A stretch of 64,000 nt of DNA from Clostridia bacterium (GTDB lineage: Bacteria; Bacillota; Clostridia; Oscillospirales; Acutalibacteraceae). The position numbers and the translations under genes are program-made. The stretch lies in contig JAFYLQ010000064.1 in the NCBI GenBank assembly GCA_017550105.1, forward strand, positions 31,157 through 95,156, read 5' to 3'. Positions 27,848 to 37,640 of the stretch are shown here, piece after piece. Under the pieces are notes generated by a model, which worked only from the letters and a program-made list of their open reading frames with translations, ran no database searches and was not told the DNA's origin. The number at the start of each line of letters is the position of its first letter. The first letter of the stretch is position 1.

Positions 27848-28441
27848 ATGTCCGAAAGAAGGATTTTTTTGAAAGAAAAACTTAAAAATGCCTTAATACT
27901 GTTTGTGACATTTCTTAAAATCGGTGCATTCACCTTTGGTGGCGGTTACGCAATGATACCGATTATCGAAAAAGAGATATGCGACAAGCACAAATGGCTT
28001 AAGGGTGAGGAAATTCTTGATATTTTTGCTATTGCCGAAAGTACACCCGGTCCCATCGCCATTAACTCCGCAACCTTTGTGGGCTACAAAGTTGCAGGCT
28101 TCCTTGGTGCCTTTTGTGCCACATTCGGTGTGGTGCTGCCCTCATTTGTTATTATTTCGCTTATATCCCTTGTCCTTAAGGAATTCAGTGAATATAAAGT
28201 TGTAAAATATGCCTTTATGGGTATTCGTGCAGGTGTTCTTGCCCTTGTTATAAAGGCGCTTGTATCAATGTACAAAAAATGTCCCAAGGGCGTTTTCGGT
28301 TATATTCTTATGGGCGTGGCTTTTGTAATTTCCGCTTTCACAAACGTTAATATCATCTTCGTTATTATCGGTTGCGCCTTGGTAGGACTTATTTACTCCG
28401 TAATTATGAGAAAGCGAGGTAAAGAAGTATGCCGGAAATAA
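27848..28441 (+). CDS. Chromate-transporter-family protein, first half of a pair
   Basis: A short-chain CHR protein of 197 residues with FGGGYAMIPIIEKEI, ESTPGPIAINSATFVG and several spans. Such proteins work as pairs. The start is uncertain: the ATG at 27848 has no visible Shine-Dalgarno, while a TTG at 27869 follows AGAAGG. It overlaps the second gene by 13 bases. The true substrate in gut anaerobes may not be chromate. Confidence 0.88.
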   Translation: MSERRIFLKEKLKNALILFVTFLKIGAFTFGGGYAMIPIIEKEICDKHKWLKGEEILDIFAIAESTPGPIAINSATFVGYKVAGFLGAFCATFGVVLPSFVIISLISLVLKEFSEYKVVKYAFMGIRAGVLALVIKALVSMYKKCPKGVFGYILMGVAFVISAFTNVNIIFVIIGCALVGLIYSVIMRKRGKEVCRK

Positions 28442-29049
28442 TTTTTGAATTTTTAAAGCTTTTCTTCACCTTCTTCAGAATCGGTCTTTTCACCTTTGGT
28501 GGTGGCTACGCAATGCTCCCCCTTATACAGGATGCGGTGCTTGAATACGGATGGCTTAGTGAAGAAGCAATAGTAAACTTTATTGCCGTAAGCGAAAGCA
28601 CCCCCGGACCCTTTGCCATCAATATTGCAACCTACGTGGGTATGGAGCGTGGCAGAGATTTGCTCAGCCTCCCCGGCGGCTTCTTGGGTGCGGCAGTTGC
28701 AACCCTCGGCGTTGTGCTCCCCTCGTTTATTGTTATCCTCATTGTTGCAAAGGTTTATAAAAAATTTCAGGAAAGCAAAATCGTAATGGGCTGTATGACG
28801 GGCTTACGACCCACAGTTATAGGTCTTATTGCCGCCGCAGTTCTCAACATCGGCTCAACCGTCTTCTTCCCCGAAGGCTTCAGCCTTTCAATTGCAAGCT
28901 GGGATTTCTATACTATGGCAGTATCACTCGTTATTGCCGTAATCGGTTTAATTCTTATTTTCAAGAAAAAAATACACCCTATAATCCTCATAGTTGTTTC
29001 CGCTACTCTCGGAATCGGTGCAGGATTCTTAGGCGAATTGATAAAGTAA
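28429..29049 (+). CDS. Chromate-transporter-family protein, second half of a pair
   Basis: A 206-residue homolog of the previous protein, with FGGGYAMLPLIQDAV and ESTPGPFAINIATYVG. The reversed topology expected of the partner cannot be checked here. The start overlaps the end of the first gene, so translation is coupled. It precedes the GSIII gene by 14 bases, indicating a shared transcript. Confidence 0.9.
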   Translation: MPEIIFEFLKLFFTFFRIGLFTFGGGYAMLPLIQDAVLEYGWLSEEAIVNFIAVSESTPGPFAINIATYVGMERGRDLLSLPGGFLGAAVATLGVVLPSFIVILIVAKVYKKFQESKIVMGCMTGLRPTVIGLIAAAVLNIGSTVFFPEGFSLSIASWDFYTMAVSLVIAVIGLILIFKKKIHPIILIVVSATLGIGAGFLGELIK

Positions 29050-29063
29050 AGGGTTGATTTATT

Positions 29064-31151
29064 ATGACTATTACAGATTACTTCGGTTGTGACGTTTTCT
29101 CCGAAAAGGTTATGAAGGAACGCCTTCCCGAGGAAGCCTTCAAGGAGCTTGAGCGCACCCTCGAAACAGGTCACAGACTCAACATCGATGTTGCTAACAT
29201 TATAGCCAACGCTATGAAGGACTGGGCTATTGAAAAAGGTGCTACTCACTACACACATTGGTTCCAACCCCTTACAGGTATCACCGCCGAAAAGCACGAC
29301 AGCTTTATTACGTCAAAAAAAGACGGCAGAGTAATAATGGAATTTTCGGGCAAGGAGCTTATTCAGGGCGAGCCCGACGCCTCCTCATTCCCCTCGGGCG
29401 GACTCAGAGCAACCTTTGAAGCAAGGGGCTATACCGCTTGGGACCCCACCTCATTTGCATTTATAAAGGATGGGGTACTCTGTATTCCCACCGCCTTCTG
29501 TTCATACGGCGGCGAGGCTCTTGACAAAAAAACTCCCCTTCTCAGGTCAATGGAGGCTATTAATAAGCAGACCTTACGTATTCTCAAGCTTTTCGGTCAC
29601 GACGAGGTTGTTTCCGTAAAAACCACCGTTGGCCCCGAGCAGGAATATTTCCTTGTGGACAGCAATGTATTTAATAAGCGAAAAGACCTTGTTTACACAG
29701 GCAGAACCCTTTTCGGCGCAATGCCCCCCAAGGGTCAGGAGCTTGACGACCACTATTTCGGTGCCATCAAGCCCCGTGTACAGGCATTTATGAAGGACCT
29801 TGACGAGGAATTGTGGAGACTCGGTGTTCTTGCAAAAACCGAACACAACGAAGCGGCTCCTGCTCAGCACGAATTAGCGCCCATTTTTACCACAACCAAT
29901 ATCGCAACCGACCACAACCAGATTACAATGGAGACTATGCAGAAATGTGCTAAGAAGCACGGTATGATATGTCTTCTTCACGAAAAGCCCTTTGCAGGCG
30001 TTAACGGTAGCGGTAAGCATAACAACTGGTCAATCTCAACAAACACAAACGTCAACCTTCTTGAGCCCGGTGAAACTCCCGCAGAAAACGCTCAGTTCCT
30101 TTTATTCCTTTGTGCGGTTATTAAAGCCGTTGACGATTATCAGGATTTATTAAGAATTTCAATTGCATCTGCAGGTAACGACCACCGTCTTGGTGCACAG
30201 GAGGCTCCCCCCGCTATTGTTTCTATGTTCTTAGGTGAAGAACTTACGGAAATCCTCGAATCCATTGAAAAGGATGAGGACTACGACAATAAAGAAAAAG
30301 AAGTTCTTAAGGTTGGTGTACACGTTCTTCCTCGTTTCCCCAAGGATACAACCGACAGAAACAGAACCTCTCCCTTTGCATTCACGGGTAACAAATTTGA
30401 ATTCCGTATGCTCGGTTCATCCGCTTCGGTTGCAGGACCCAACACAACCCTTAACACTGCTGTTGCAGACGTGCTTTCAGATTTTGCGGACGAGCTTGAA
30501 AATGCAGAGAATTTTGAAAGTGCTTTACATAAGCTCATCAAGAGAGTTATCAAAAACCATAAGCGTATAATTTTCAACGGCAACGGTTATGATGATGCCT
30601 GGGTTGAGGAAGCTCAAAAACGCGGTCTTCTTAACCTTCGCACAACACCCGATTGTCTTCCCTATATGCTTCACGACAAAAACGTTGAGCTTTATAAACG
30701 CCACAAGGTTTACAGTGAGGCTGAAATTAAGGCACACTACGAAATCAAGAATGAAAAATATTGTAAATATCTCAACATTGAGGTGCTTACAATGATTGAA
30801 ATGACTAAGAAGGATATTCTTCCCTGTGTCAGCCGTAACATCCACGAGCTTGCAGATACACTTATTGCAAAGCGTACAATCGGTGACATTGACACAACCT
30901 ACGAAGAAAACCTTGTTAAAACCCTTTCGGTGCTTTCCGCTAAAGCCTTCGACGACGTAACCGCTTTAGGTGAGCTTTCAAAAGAGGTTAAAGCTATTGA
31001 GGAAAGTGATGCGGCGGCAATGTTCTATAAAAACCGCATTATACCCCTTATGAACACCTTAAGAGAATCCGTTGACACTATGGAAAGCCTTTGCTCATCA
31101 GAGCATTGGTGCTACCCATCATACGGTGACTTACTTTTCAGCGTAAGATAA
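29064..31151 (+). CDS. glnN: Glutamine synthetase type III
   Basis: Makes glutamine from glutamate and ammonia. At 695 residues it has the GSIII size, with the N-terminal [24 protein letters not shown], the catalytic [22 protein letters not shown] and [10 protein letters not shown] motifs. This type is typical of Bacteroidetes and some Clostridia. It seems to be carried on the transcript of the chromate-transporter pair. A terminator follows. Confidence 0.96.
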   Translation: MTITDYFGCDVFSEKVMKERLPEEAFKELERTLETGHRLNIDVANIIANAMKDWAIEKGATHYTHWFQPLTGITAEKHDSFITSKKDGRVIMEFSGKELIQGEPDASSFPSGGLRATFEARGYTAWDPTSFAFIKDGVLCIPTAFCSYGGEALDKKTPLLRSMEAINKQTLRILKLFGHDEVVSVKTTVGPEQEYFLVDSNVFNKRKDLVYTGRTLFGAMPPKGQELDDHYFGAIKPRVQAFMKDLDEELWRLGVLAKTEHNEAAPAQHELAPIFTTTNIATDHNQITMETMQKCAKKHGMICLLHEKPFAGVNGSGKHNNWSISTNTNVNLLEPGETPAENAQFLLFLCAVIKAVDDYQDLLRISIASAGNDHRLGAQEAPPAIVSMFLGEELTEILESIEKDEDYDNKEKEVLKVGVHVLPRFPKDTTDRNRTSPFAFTGNKFEFRMLGSSASVAGPNTTLNTAVADVLSDFADELENAENFESALHKLIKRVIKNHKRIIFNGNGYDDAWVEEAQKRGLLNLRTTPDCLPYMLHDKNVELYKRHKVYSEAEIKAHYEIKNEKYCKYLNIEVLTMIEMTKKDILPCVSRNIHELADTLIAKRTIGDIDTTYEENLVKTLSVLSAKAFDDVTALGELSKEVKAIEESDAAAMFYKNRIIPLMNTLRESVDTMESLCSSEHWCYPSYGDLLFSVR

Positions 31152-31179
31152 AAAAAGAAGCCGCGAGGCTTCTTTTTTT
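31151..31179. terminator. Terminator of glnN
   Basis: AAAAAAGAAGCC and GGCTTCTTTTTTT with a GCGA loop begin at the stop codon. Confidence 0.88.
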
Positions 31180-31285
31180 AATGCGTAATTCATAATGCGT
31201 AATGCATAATTAGATGGGCAAAGCCAATTTTATAATGCCGACCGCAGGTCCCGATAATTACGAATTATGCATTAAGCATTCCGAA
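31180..31285. repeat. Dispersed AT-rich repeat, copy 4 (most complete)
   Basis: Arms of the type AATGCGTAATTCATAATG and AATTACGAATTATGC flank a core with GGGCAAAGCC and GCCGACCGCAGGTC. The arms are roughly inverted, as in a MITE-like element of about 100 bases. It fills the gap between glnN and hflX. Confidence 0.65.
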
Positions 31286-32530
31286 TTATATAATATATTC
31301 TTCATACTTCTCAAGTACAAATATCTCTGCGGTAATGTCCAGTAAAAGTCCTTCGGCAGTATACTCCTCAAAGTGAACGACGCCTGTTTTACGAAGTTCG
31401 GCACCTGCACCGCCCATAGAAAAGGGCAAAAGAATTTTCACACGCTTCCTTGTAGGGGGAAGTGCTGCGGCAATCTTTTCAAGAAGCTCGGGAAGACCCT
31501 CACCTGTTTTTGCAGAAACTCTGACCGTATTACCTACTAACGGAATGGAAATATCATTTGCCAAGTCGCATTTATTAAGAACGGTAATTATAGGCTTATC
31601 ACCGCAACCAAGCTCTTCAAGAAGCTCGTTTGTAACCCTGTAATGTTCACTGCATTCCTCACTTGAAGCATCGCATATATTGAGTATTACGTTGGCACTT
31701 ACGGCTTCATCAAGAGTTGACTTGAAGGCTTCAACAAGCTTATGAGGAAGCCTTCTGATAAAGCCTACGGTATCTATAAGAAGAACCGAATTACCATCGG
31801 GAAGGCTCAAGGCTCTTGCAGTTGGGTCGAGGGTAGCAAAAAGCTTATTTTCTGCAAGAACACCCGCATCCGTAAGGGTGTTCATAAGCGTTGACTTACC
31901 TGCATTTGTGTAGCCCACAAGCGCTACTGTTACCACGCCGTCTTTTTTACGTCTTTCTCTGTGGCGTGTACGTCTTTCCTCAAGAGCTTTTAAATCCTCT
32001 GTCAATGCGGATATTCTTCGTCTTATATGACGACGGTCAGTTTCAAGCTTTGTTTCACCGGGACCCCTTGTACCGATACCACCACCAAGTCTTGACATTG
32101 ATGCACCCTTGCCGCCAAGTCGGGGCAAGGCGTACTTTAACTGAGCAAGTTCAACCTGCAGCTTACCCTCGCCCGAAAGAGCACGCTGAGCAAAAATATC
32201 AAGTATTAAAGTGGTTCTGTCAATAACACGTACGTCGGTTACGGTTTCTATGTTTTTTTGTTGTGCGGGAGAAAGTTCACCGTCTACAATAACAAGGTCG
32301 GGCTTTTCGTTTTCACAAAAATCCGAAAGTTCCTCCAATTTACCCTTACCAAGGTAGGTTCCGGGCTCGGGTGCTTCACGCTTCTGTGTCATTTCGCAGA
32401 TAACCTCTGCACCTGCAGTTCTTGCAAGTTCCGTAAGTTCGGCTAACGAGGAATCAACGTCAAATTCACCCGTATCAACAGAAATTAACACGGCACGCTC
32501 CGCATCAATTTTATTTTCAAAATATTCCAT
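31286..32530 (-). CDS. hflX: GTPase HflX, ribosome-associated
   Basis: A 414-residue protein with the N-terminal glycine-rich KGKLEEL segment, SRLGGGIGTRGPGE, and the G-domain motifs GYTNAGKST, TVGFIRRLP and NKCD. HflX splits and rescues stalled 70S ribosomes. A terminator of the upstream BY-kinase gene lies in its leader, so it has a promoter near 32.55 kb or reads through. Confidence 0.95.
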   Translation of the reverse strand: MEYFENKIDAERAVLISVDTGEFDVDSSLAELTELARTAGAEVICEMTQKREAPEPGTYLGKGKLEELSDFCENEKPDLVIVDGELSPAQQKNIETVTDVRVIDRTTLILDIFAQRALSGEGKLQVELAQLKYALPRLGGKGASMSRLGGGIGTRGPGETKLETDRRHIRRRISALTEDLKALEERRTRHRERRKKDGVVTVALVGYTNAGKSTLMNTLTDAGVLAENKLFATLDPTARALSLPDGNSVLLIDTVGFIRRLPHKLVEAFKSTLDEAVSANVILNICDASSEECSEHYRVTNELLEELGCGDKPIITVLNKCDLANDISIPLVGNTVRVSAKTGEGLPELLEKIAAALPPTRKRVKILLPFSMGGAGAELRKTGVVHFEEYTAEGLLLDITAEIFVLEKYEEYII

Positions 32531-32544
32531 AAAAATCCTTTTAT

Positions 32545-32576
32545 AAAACCCTGTTCACCAATGGCAAACAGGGTTC
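32545..32576 (-). terminator. Terminator of the second BY-kinase unit
   Basis: AACCCTGTT and its complement with a ten-base loop lie between the kinase stop (32583) and hflX. The T-run is short. Confidence 0.65.
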
Positions 32577-32582
32577 TTGTAT

Positions 32583-34079
32583 TTATCTTTTCTTTTTGTG
32601 ATGTCTGCTTCCGTAGTAGTAGGATGAGCCATAATATCCGCCGTAACGGTTTGAGAAATAGCCACCTGCTTTTTCAGTAGCAATCTTAAGTGTACCTGTA
32701 CCTGCACGGTTGTAGATGCAACCCATAATGTCAGCCTTAGTTGTTAAAATGTCACTTAAAGCGTACTCAATCTGGGGAATAGCAACTCTTTCCTCTGCGG
32801 CAACGAATACCATTGAATCCACGTAGTTTGCAACAATGGCCGCGTCGGCAACAACACCTGCGGGAGGACAGTCAACGATAACGTAGTCGAAGTTCTTTTT
32901 AGCCTCTGCAATAATACGTGCAGTAGAATCTGAAGCAAGTGTTTCAGAGGGGTCTGCAACTGCTGCAGAAGAAACAAGAAGATAGAGATTGTATTTTTCG
33001 ATATATTTAACGGATTCCTCAAAGGATTTAACACCGTTTACGATATCATAAATACCTCTTTCGCCCTCGATATTGATACCAAGAGTTTTGCAAACTGCGG
33101 GCTTTCTGAGGTCGGCGTCAATAAGAAGAACTGACTTACCACTCTTTGCAAGAGAAAGAGCAATATTTGTAGAACAGGTTGTTTTACCTTCGCTTTCAGT
33201 TGAGCTTGTAACGGCAAAAACTGAATAACCCTTTTTCAATTTTGCGTTTTCAAACTTAGTTCTGATAAGCTTAAATGTTTCGATAAAGGGAAGACCAACG
33301 TTTCTGTCAGTAATAAGAAGACGTGTACGGTCGTTCTTTTTCTTGCCCTTGATATTTGAAACGGTAGCAATAATATCAATATTGCTGAAGTTATTCTTAA
33401 TATCCTCAGTTGAAAGCAATTTGTTCTGAATCTTTGCAGTAATAAGGATAATAATTATCGCAAGAGCTGCACCGATAATAAGACCTGCACCCGTGTAAAG
33501 AACCATTGAAGAATCAGCTACGGGCTTTGCTTCTGTAGCACTATCAGCAACGGTAATGTGTGCAGTGGGGAAGTTCTCATCATTAACGATGGTATGATAA
33601 GCACTCTCAATAGAAGTTGCTACTATATAAGCAAGTTCTTTATCTGTTGAGGTAACCTTGATTTTTACAATCATTGAATCGGCAACATGTTCAACGCTCA
33701 TCATTCCGCGAAGCGTATCCTTATCATATAAGGTATCTGTTCTGCTTTTAACCTCTTTCTGCACTGCGGTAATAAAGCCGTCACCACTCTGCATAAGGTA
33801 TTTTAAGGTGTTCGCAATTACAGCTGATGCCTGAGCATCACTTGCAGTAGTCTGCGCCTGAACACTGCTAATATTTTTGTCTTTGTTTGAAACAGTTAAA
33901 ATAAGGTTTGAGGAAAACTGCTCAGTATAAGTGATTTTTGCTATACCAAAGCCGCTGGCACTAAAAAGTGCAACAAAAATAACAATAAGCCACCACTTAC
34001 TGAGAATCTGGCGTAAAATTTTAAGAATTGGTGCTAAGCCTATATCCTCATCATGGGTTCTTTTTTCTTCGTAAGCCAT
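32583..34079 (-). CDS. Wzz/BY-kinase fusion (second module)
   Basis: The 498-residue protein has Wzz-type spans near 28-47 and 193-213, kinase motifs SSTESEGKT (292-300), VLLIDAD (317-323) and DYVIVDCPP, and a Tyr-rich tail near residues 472-491 (YGGYYGSSYYYG). It controls polymer length by autophosphorylation, as known for the family. It follows the PqqD/peptidase/nucleotidyltransferase set and has its own promoter in the 78-base gap. It is closer in kinase motifs to the 8557 protein than to the 7068 one. Confidence 0.9.
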   Translation of the reverse strand: MAYEEKRTHDEDIGLAPILKILRQILSKWWLIVIFVALFSASGFGIAKITYTEQFSSNLILTVSNKDKNISSVQAQTTASDAQASAVIANTLKYLMQSGDGFITAVQKEVKSRTDTLYDKDTLRGMMSVEHVADSMIVKIKVTSTDKELAYIVATSIESAYHTIVNDENFPTAHITVADSATEAKPVADSSMVLYTGAGLIIGAALAIIIILITAKIQNKLLSTEDIKNNFSNIDIIATVSNIKGKKKNDRTRLLITDRNVGLPFIETFKLIRTKFENAKLKKGYSVFAVTSSTESEGKTTCSTNIALSLAKSGKSVLLIDADLRKPAVCKTLGINIEGERGIYDIVNGVKSFEESVKYIEKYNLYLLVSSAAVADPSETLASDSTARIIAEAKKNFDYVIVDCPPAGVVADAAIVANYVDSMVFVAAEERVAIPQIEYALSDILTTKADIMGCIYNRAGTGTLKIATEKAGGYFSNRYGGYYGSSYYYGSRHHKKKR

Positions 34080-34111
34080 GTGTATTCTCCTTTTTATTTC
34101 ATATATAGTTT

Positions 34112-34140
34112 ATAATACCATAAATAAATCCCGACTACAA
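34112..34140 (-). promoter_or_regulatory. Promoter of the second BY-kinase gene
   Basis: TTGTAG and TATTAT on the minus strand are 17 bases apart, about 33 bases upstream of the ATG at 34079. Confidence 0.5.
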
Positions 34141-34157
34141 TAGTTTTTTGTCATTTT

Positions 34158-35336
34158 TTAAAGACCATTTCGCTTTAAAAACTCTATCTGTCGGTCTTTT
34201 GCAGAATTATCAACGGAATTTATTTCACTTGCCTCTTTTGTATATTTTTCTTTATCCTTTAAGGCGCTTAAAAATCTCACCACCCACATCAAAGGCAACA
34301 AAAACGGAAGTTTTTTAAGTATTGGATATCTTTTTTTCATCAAGGTGTACGGCAAAAACAGCCTTGTTAAAAAGTAGGATGATTTTTTATCGGTATAGTC
34401 ACCCTTGATTATTCCGCTTAAGTAATAGTTTGTCTGGGTGCCGAAAACACCACTGAGAATAATGTAATCGGCAGTTTCCTTTACATTTTCATCAGCCTTA
34501 CCGTCGCAAAACCAGAATTCCGAAAGTCTGTCCATACTCTTAGCAAAATCCGTAAGACCTGTATCTTCAAGTGATTTATTTAAAATTTTCTCGTCACACA
34601 AGGGTTTTAGCTTTTTATTGAGATAATAATGGTCAACAATGCTTTTTATACCCGTTCCTGCAGATTCAAAATGGTGAGCGGTGTGGGAAAGAATATAAAC
34701 GTAGAAATCCTCATCGGTCATATTCATTGAATAACCGTTAGTGTCGGCAATCATTCTTTCAAGGGCACCCTTGTAATAATCGTAGCCCTTATCATAATCG
34801 TACTTTAATTCCTTATGAAGTTCAAAATTCAAAAAGGGCTTTTTAACGTAACCCGCATCCTTCTCATCCTCATAATTGTCGTACACGTAGCCCCTTTCAA
34901 CCAGGAGCTCCGCAGCCTTTTCAGCCTTTTCCTTTTCTACGAGTACGTCCATATCGAGCATAAAGCGCATATCGGGATTATCGTAATATTTTGAAACCTT
35001 GGAGCCCTTAAGAAAGCAATGCTTTATTTTGTTTTCTGCAAAAAGAGCCGCTAATTCCTCAGCCTCTCTGGTTTGTGCCTCGTGACGTGCCGCACACCTG
35101 AAAAGCTCTTTTTTGAACACGGCCTTATACTGCTCAGGTGCACTATCACTACCTATAACAGACGGTGCAACTAAGGGAGTCACCTTATGTCTTTCGGCTA
35201 ATTTGTGAACCTTAGAAAAGTCGGTGCCTTCGGGAAATTGATACTCCCCGCCTGTAATCTGACTTTTAATAGCCCCTATTATAAGCTCACCCGTAGCGAG
35301 AATGTCGTTTGTAATTTCAGTATTTTTATTTTCCAT
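34158..35336 (-). CDS. Nucleotidyltransferase-family protein (second module)
   Basis: A 392-residue protein with FLKGSKV (108-114) and LDMDVLVE (127-134), the same PF14907-like pattern as the protein at 10847. It overlaps the peptidase gene by 11 bases, so it is coupled to it. The substrate is unknown; the repeated association with PqqD-like and S24/S26 proteins points to a role in peptide maturation or attachment, by inference. Confidence 0.8.
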   Translation of the reverse strand: MENKNTEITNDILATGELIIGAIKSQITGGEYQFPEGTDFSKVHKLAERHKVTPLVAPSVIGSDSAPEQYKAVFKKELFRCAARHEAQTREAEELAALFAENKIKHCFLKGSKVSKYYDNPDMRFMLDMDVLVEKEKAEKAAELLVERGYVYDNYEDEKDAGYVKKPFLNFELHKELKYDYDKGYDYYKGALERMIADTNGYSMNMTDEDFYVYILSHTAHHFESAGTGIKSIVDHYYLNKKLKPLCDEKILNKSLEDTGLTDFAKSMDRLSEFWFCDGKADENVKETADYIILSGVFGTQTNYYLSGIIKGDYTDKKSSYFLTRLFLPYTLMKKRYPILKKLPFLLPLMWVVRFLSALKDKEKYTKEASEINSVDNSAKDRQIEFLKRNGL

Positions 35337-35781
35337 TTCTCAACCTGTAAAGTCTGTAACGCAAACGCCTTATAGGATAACGTGTTCTTGCGTTTTTTAC
35401 ATACTTTTTCTTATATTTTGCATATTCCGAATCGTCAACGTCAAATAATTTGCCATCGCGACAAATACTGCACACAACACCTATTACGTGCTTATCGGTA
35501 ATACCTTTTTCTAACAAAAACTGATTATCACCGCTTAAGATATATTCGTTATTCTTTATATCTACCACTCTGTGCAGAACAAAGGTACCCGTATCTCTGC
35601 GGTAAAGGGGAATATCACCGATATTCAAGGACCCTTCGGGCTTTTTAATGATAACGTAATCACGCCCCTCTATAAGAAGGGGATTCATACTCGTACCTGT
35701 AATAGGTATTTTGAAGGTGGTGTTTTTTTGGAACGCTTCCTCAATAAAAGGAAGCAAATCCGCCATAGATATTTCTTTCAT
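35326..35781 (-). CDS. S24/S26-family serine peptidase, SipW-like (second module)
   Basis: A 151-residue protein with the catalytic serine in TGTSMNPLL (Ser31), GDIPLY (55-60), FVLHRVVD (His70) and SGDNQ (83-87). As in the first module His stands where bacterial signal peptidases have Lys. It starts one base after the PqqD-like stop and overlaps the next gene. Confidence 0.85.
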   Translation of the reverse strand: MKEISMADLLPFIEEAFQKNTTFKIPITGTSMNPLLIEGRDYVIIKKPEGSLNIGDIPLYRRDTGTFVLHRVVDIKNNEYILSGDNQFLLEKGITDKHVIGVVCSICRDGKLFDVDDSEYAKYKKKYVKNARTRYPIRRLRYRLYRLRNGK

Positions 35782-35782
35782 A

Positions 35783-36049
35783 TTATTTATCTAAAATGTT
35801 ATAGCTTTCTAATTTTTCAATAAATGCACTCAGGTCATTGCGAAGAAGCTCTTCGGGTGCGTCGTATTCTTTTTTTAAAACGGCTACAATTTCTTCAAAT
35901 TCCTTACCCTGTTCAAGTGCCTTCCAGATACATTCGGCAGGTCCGTTAAGAGTAATCATTCCTTTGATGTTTTTAACAGCATCACCAACAGGAACAACAA
36001 CGGGTGTACCTGCAACGGTTTTTAAAACGTAATTTTCGTTAAGCTTCAT
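35783..36049 (-). CDS. PqqD-like protein (second module)
   Basis: An 88-residue protein with NYVLKTVAGTPVVVPVGD, GMITLNGPAECIWKAL and an acidic helical C-terminus, matching the PqqD fold. The ATG at 36047-36049 follows GGTGAT; upstream GTG codons at 36061 are less likely. No radical SAM gene is next to it, so it may present a peptide to an enzyme encoded elsewhere, for example the one at 12595. Confidence 0.8.
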   Translation of the reverse strand: MKLNENYVLKTVAGTPVVVPVGDAVKNIKGMITLNGPAECIWKALEQGKEFEEIVAVLKKEYDAPEELLRNDLSAFIEKLESYNILDK

Positions 36050-36125
36050 TTTTATCACCACAAAAATTCATATTTTTCTATTATAAAGTTTATCATACTA
36101 TTATAAATAAATCAAGATATGAAAA

Positions 36126-36156
36126 AGCAGAGAGAAACCGTTGTTTACTCTCTGCC
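36126..36156 (-). terminator. Terminator of the MATE gene
   Basis: GCAGAGAG and CTCTCTGC with a loop of about 13 bases, just after the stop at 36163 on the minus strand, followed by a short T-run. Confidence 0.65.
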
Positions 36157-36162
36157 AAAAAT

Positions 36163-37515
36163 TCATTCTGTTTTTCTTGCCTTAAGCTTCTTTGCAACCT
36201 GCCTCATCACTATAAAAAACGCAGGAAACAAAAACAAGTCTGCAACAATCCATGCCGAGGGGTTAATGAGACAAGCGGCGTCATAGCCGAAGCGGGTAAC
36301 GAAAACAAGTCCGCCGATACCTCGTGCAAACAGCTCGAAAACACCCGTCATCATAGCGGTTATACTGTATCCAAGACCTTGAATAGCATTTCGCACCAAG
36401 AAAAGAACTGACAAAATAAGATAGAAATAGCTACCCATATTTATATATTGCTGAGCAAGTGCAATAACCGTGGTTTCGCTCGACTCAACAAAAAGAAGCG
36501 ACAAATACGGTCCGAAAAACTTTGCAACAAAAACACCAATAACCGAATAAATTGCCGCAAGCACGAAGCCGCTACCCATACCCTTCTTTATTCTGTCAAG
36601 CTTTCCTGCGCCAAGATTCTGACCGCAATACGTAGCCATGGTAAGACCTATTGTTTCCGCAGGTAAAACTATCATAAGCTGTGTTTTAGCACCTATAGTA
36701 AAGCCCGCAATGGTGTCGGGGCCTAAACCATTGATGCTCGACTGAAGCATTACGGAGCCTAAAGCAGTTATTGAAAACTGTAGCGCCATAGGAAGACCGT
36801 TTTTAAGCAAATTGAGAATATATTTAAAATCGGGCTTTGCAGTATCCTTGGTAATATGAAGTATGGGGAATTTACGCTTAACGTAAATAAAGCAAAGTAT
36901 ACCTGATACAACCTGTGATATAACCGTTGCAACAGATGCTCCCCTGACACCCATATTGAAAAGTTCAATCAGAAGAAGGTCAAGACCAACGTTAAGAACG
37001 GATGAAAACAAAAGGAAGTAAAGTGGTGTTTTACTGTCACCGAGGGAACGAACGATACTTGCAAGAAGGTTGTAGAACATTGTTGCTCCGATACCTGCAA
37101 ATATTATTACAATATAATTATATGCATCCTCATAGATTTCCTGAGGGGTGTTAATAAGGTTCAAAAGAGGCTTCGTCAAAAGCACTGCTCCTACGGTTAT
37201 AACAAAGCCTAAGGCAATTGAAACGTAAATGATGTTTACAACGTATTTTTTAAGGCTTTTAATATCCTGGGCACCAAAGCGTTGTGCGATAGGTATGGCA
37301 AAGCCCGCACAAAGACCGATAACCGAACCGATAATAAGAAAGTTAAGCGAACCGACTGAGCCTACCGCAGACAAAGCATCCTTACCCACACATTTACCCA
37401 CGATGATAGCGTCCGCCATATTATAAAGTTGTTGAAAGAGGTTACCGAACATAAGCGGAAGACAGAACCTTATAATATTCTTCATAGGACTGCCCGTTGT
37501 CATATCCTTAGTCAC
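36163..37515 (-). CDS. MATE-family efflux transporter
   Basis: A 450-residue protein with twelve hydrophobic segments and the family start MTTGSPMKNIIRFCLPLM. MATE proteins export cationic drugs or metabolites using Na+ or H+. I chose GTG at 37513-37515 because AGAGGTGAT lies seven bases upstream and the protein then has the usual MATE length; the frame to 37587 adds 24 unsupported residues. Confidence 0.92.
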   Translation of the reverse strand: MTKDMTTGSPMKNIIRFCLPLMFGNLFQQLYNMADAIIVGKCVGKDALSAVGSVGSLNFLIIGSVIGLCAGFAIPIAQRFGAQDIKSLKKYVVNIIYVSIALGFVITVGAVLLTKPLLNLINTPQEIYEDAYNYIVIIFAGIGATMFYNLLASIVRSLGDSKTPLYFLLFSSVLNVGLDLLLIELFNMGVRGASVATVISQVVSGILCFIYVKRKFPILHITKDTAKPDFKYILNLLKNGLPMALQFSITALGSVMLQSSINGLGPDTIAGFTIGAKTQLMIVLPAETIGLTMATYCGQNLGAGKLDRIKKGMGSGFVLAAIYSVIGVFVAKFFGPYLSLLFVESSETTVIALAQQYINMGSYFYLILSVLFLVRNAIQGLGYSITAMMTGVFELFARGIGGLVFVTRFGYDAACLINPSAWIVADLFLFPAFFIVMRQVAKKLKARKTE

Positions 37516-37596
37516 ACCATCACCTCTAATTCCATCATACAAAATAACCTTGTAAAATTTAGCACAAGATAAGACTTTTGTCAACAAAAAAAGATT

Positions 37597-37632
37597 TTCG
37601 GTGTAATGCTACAAAAAGCAGCACCACACCGA
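37597..37632 (-). terminator. Terminator of leuS
   Basis: TTCGGTGT and ACACCGAA are the outer stem of an imperfect hairpin 3' of leuS, followed by a T-rich run on the minus strand. Confidence 0.7.
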
Positions 37633-37640
37633 AAGCTTTA

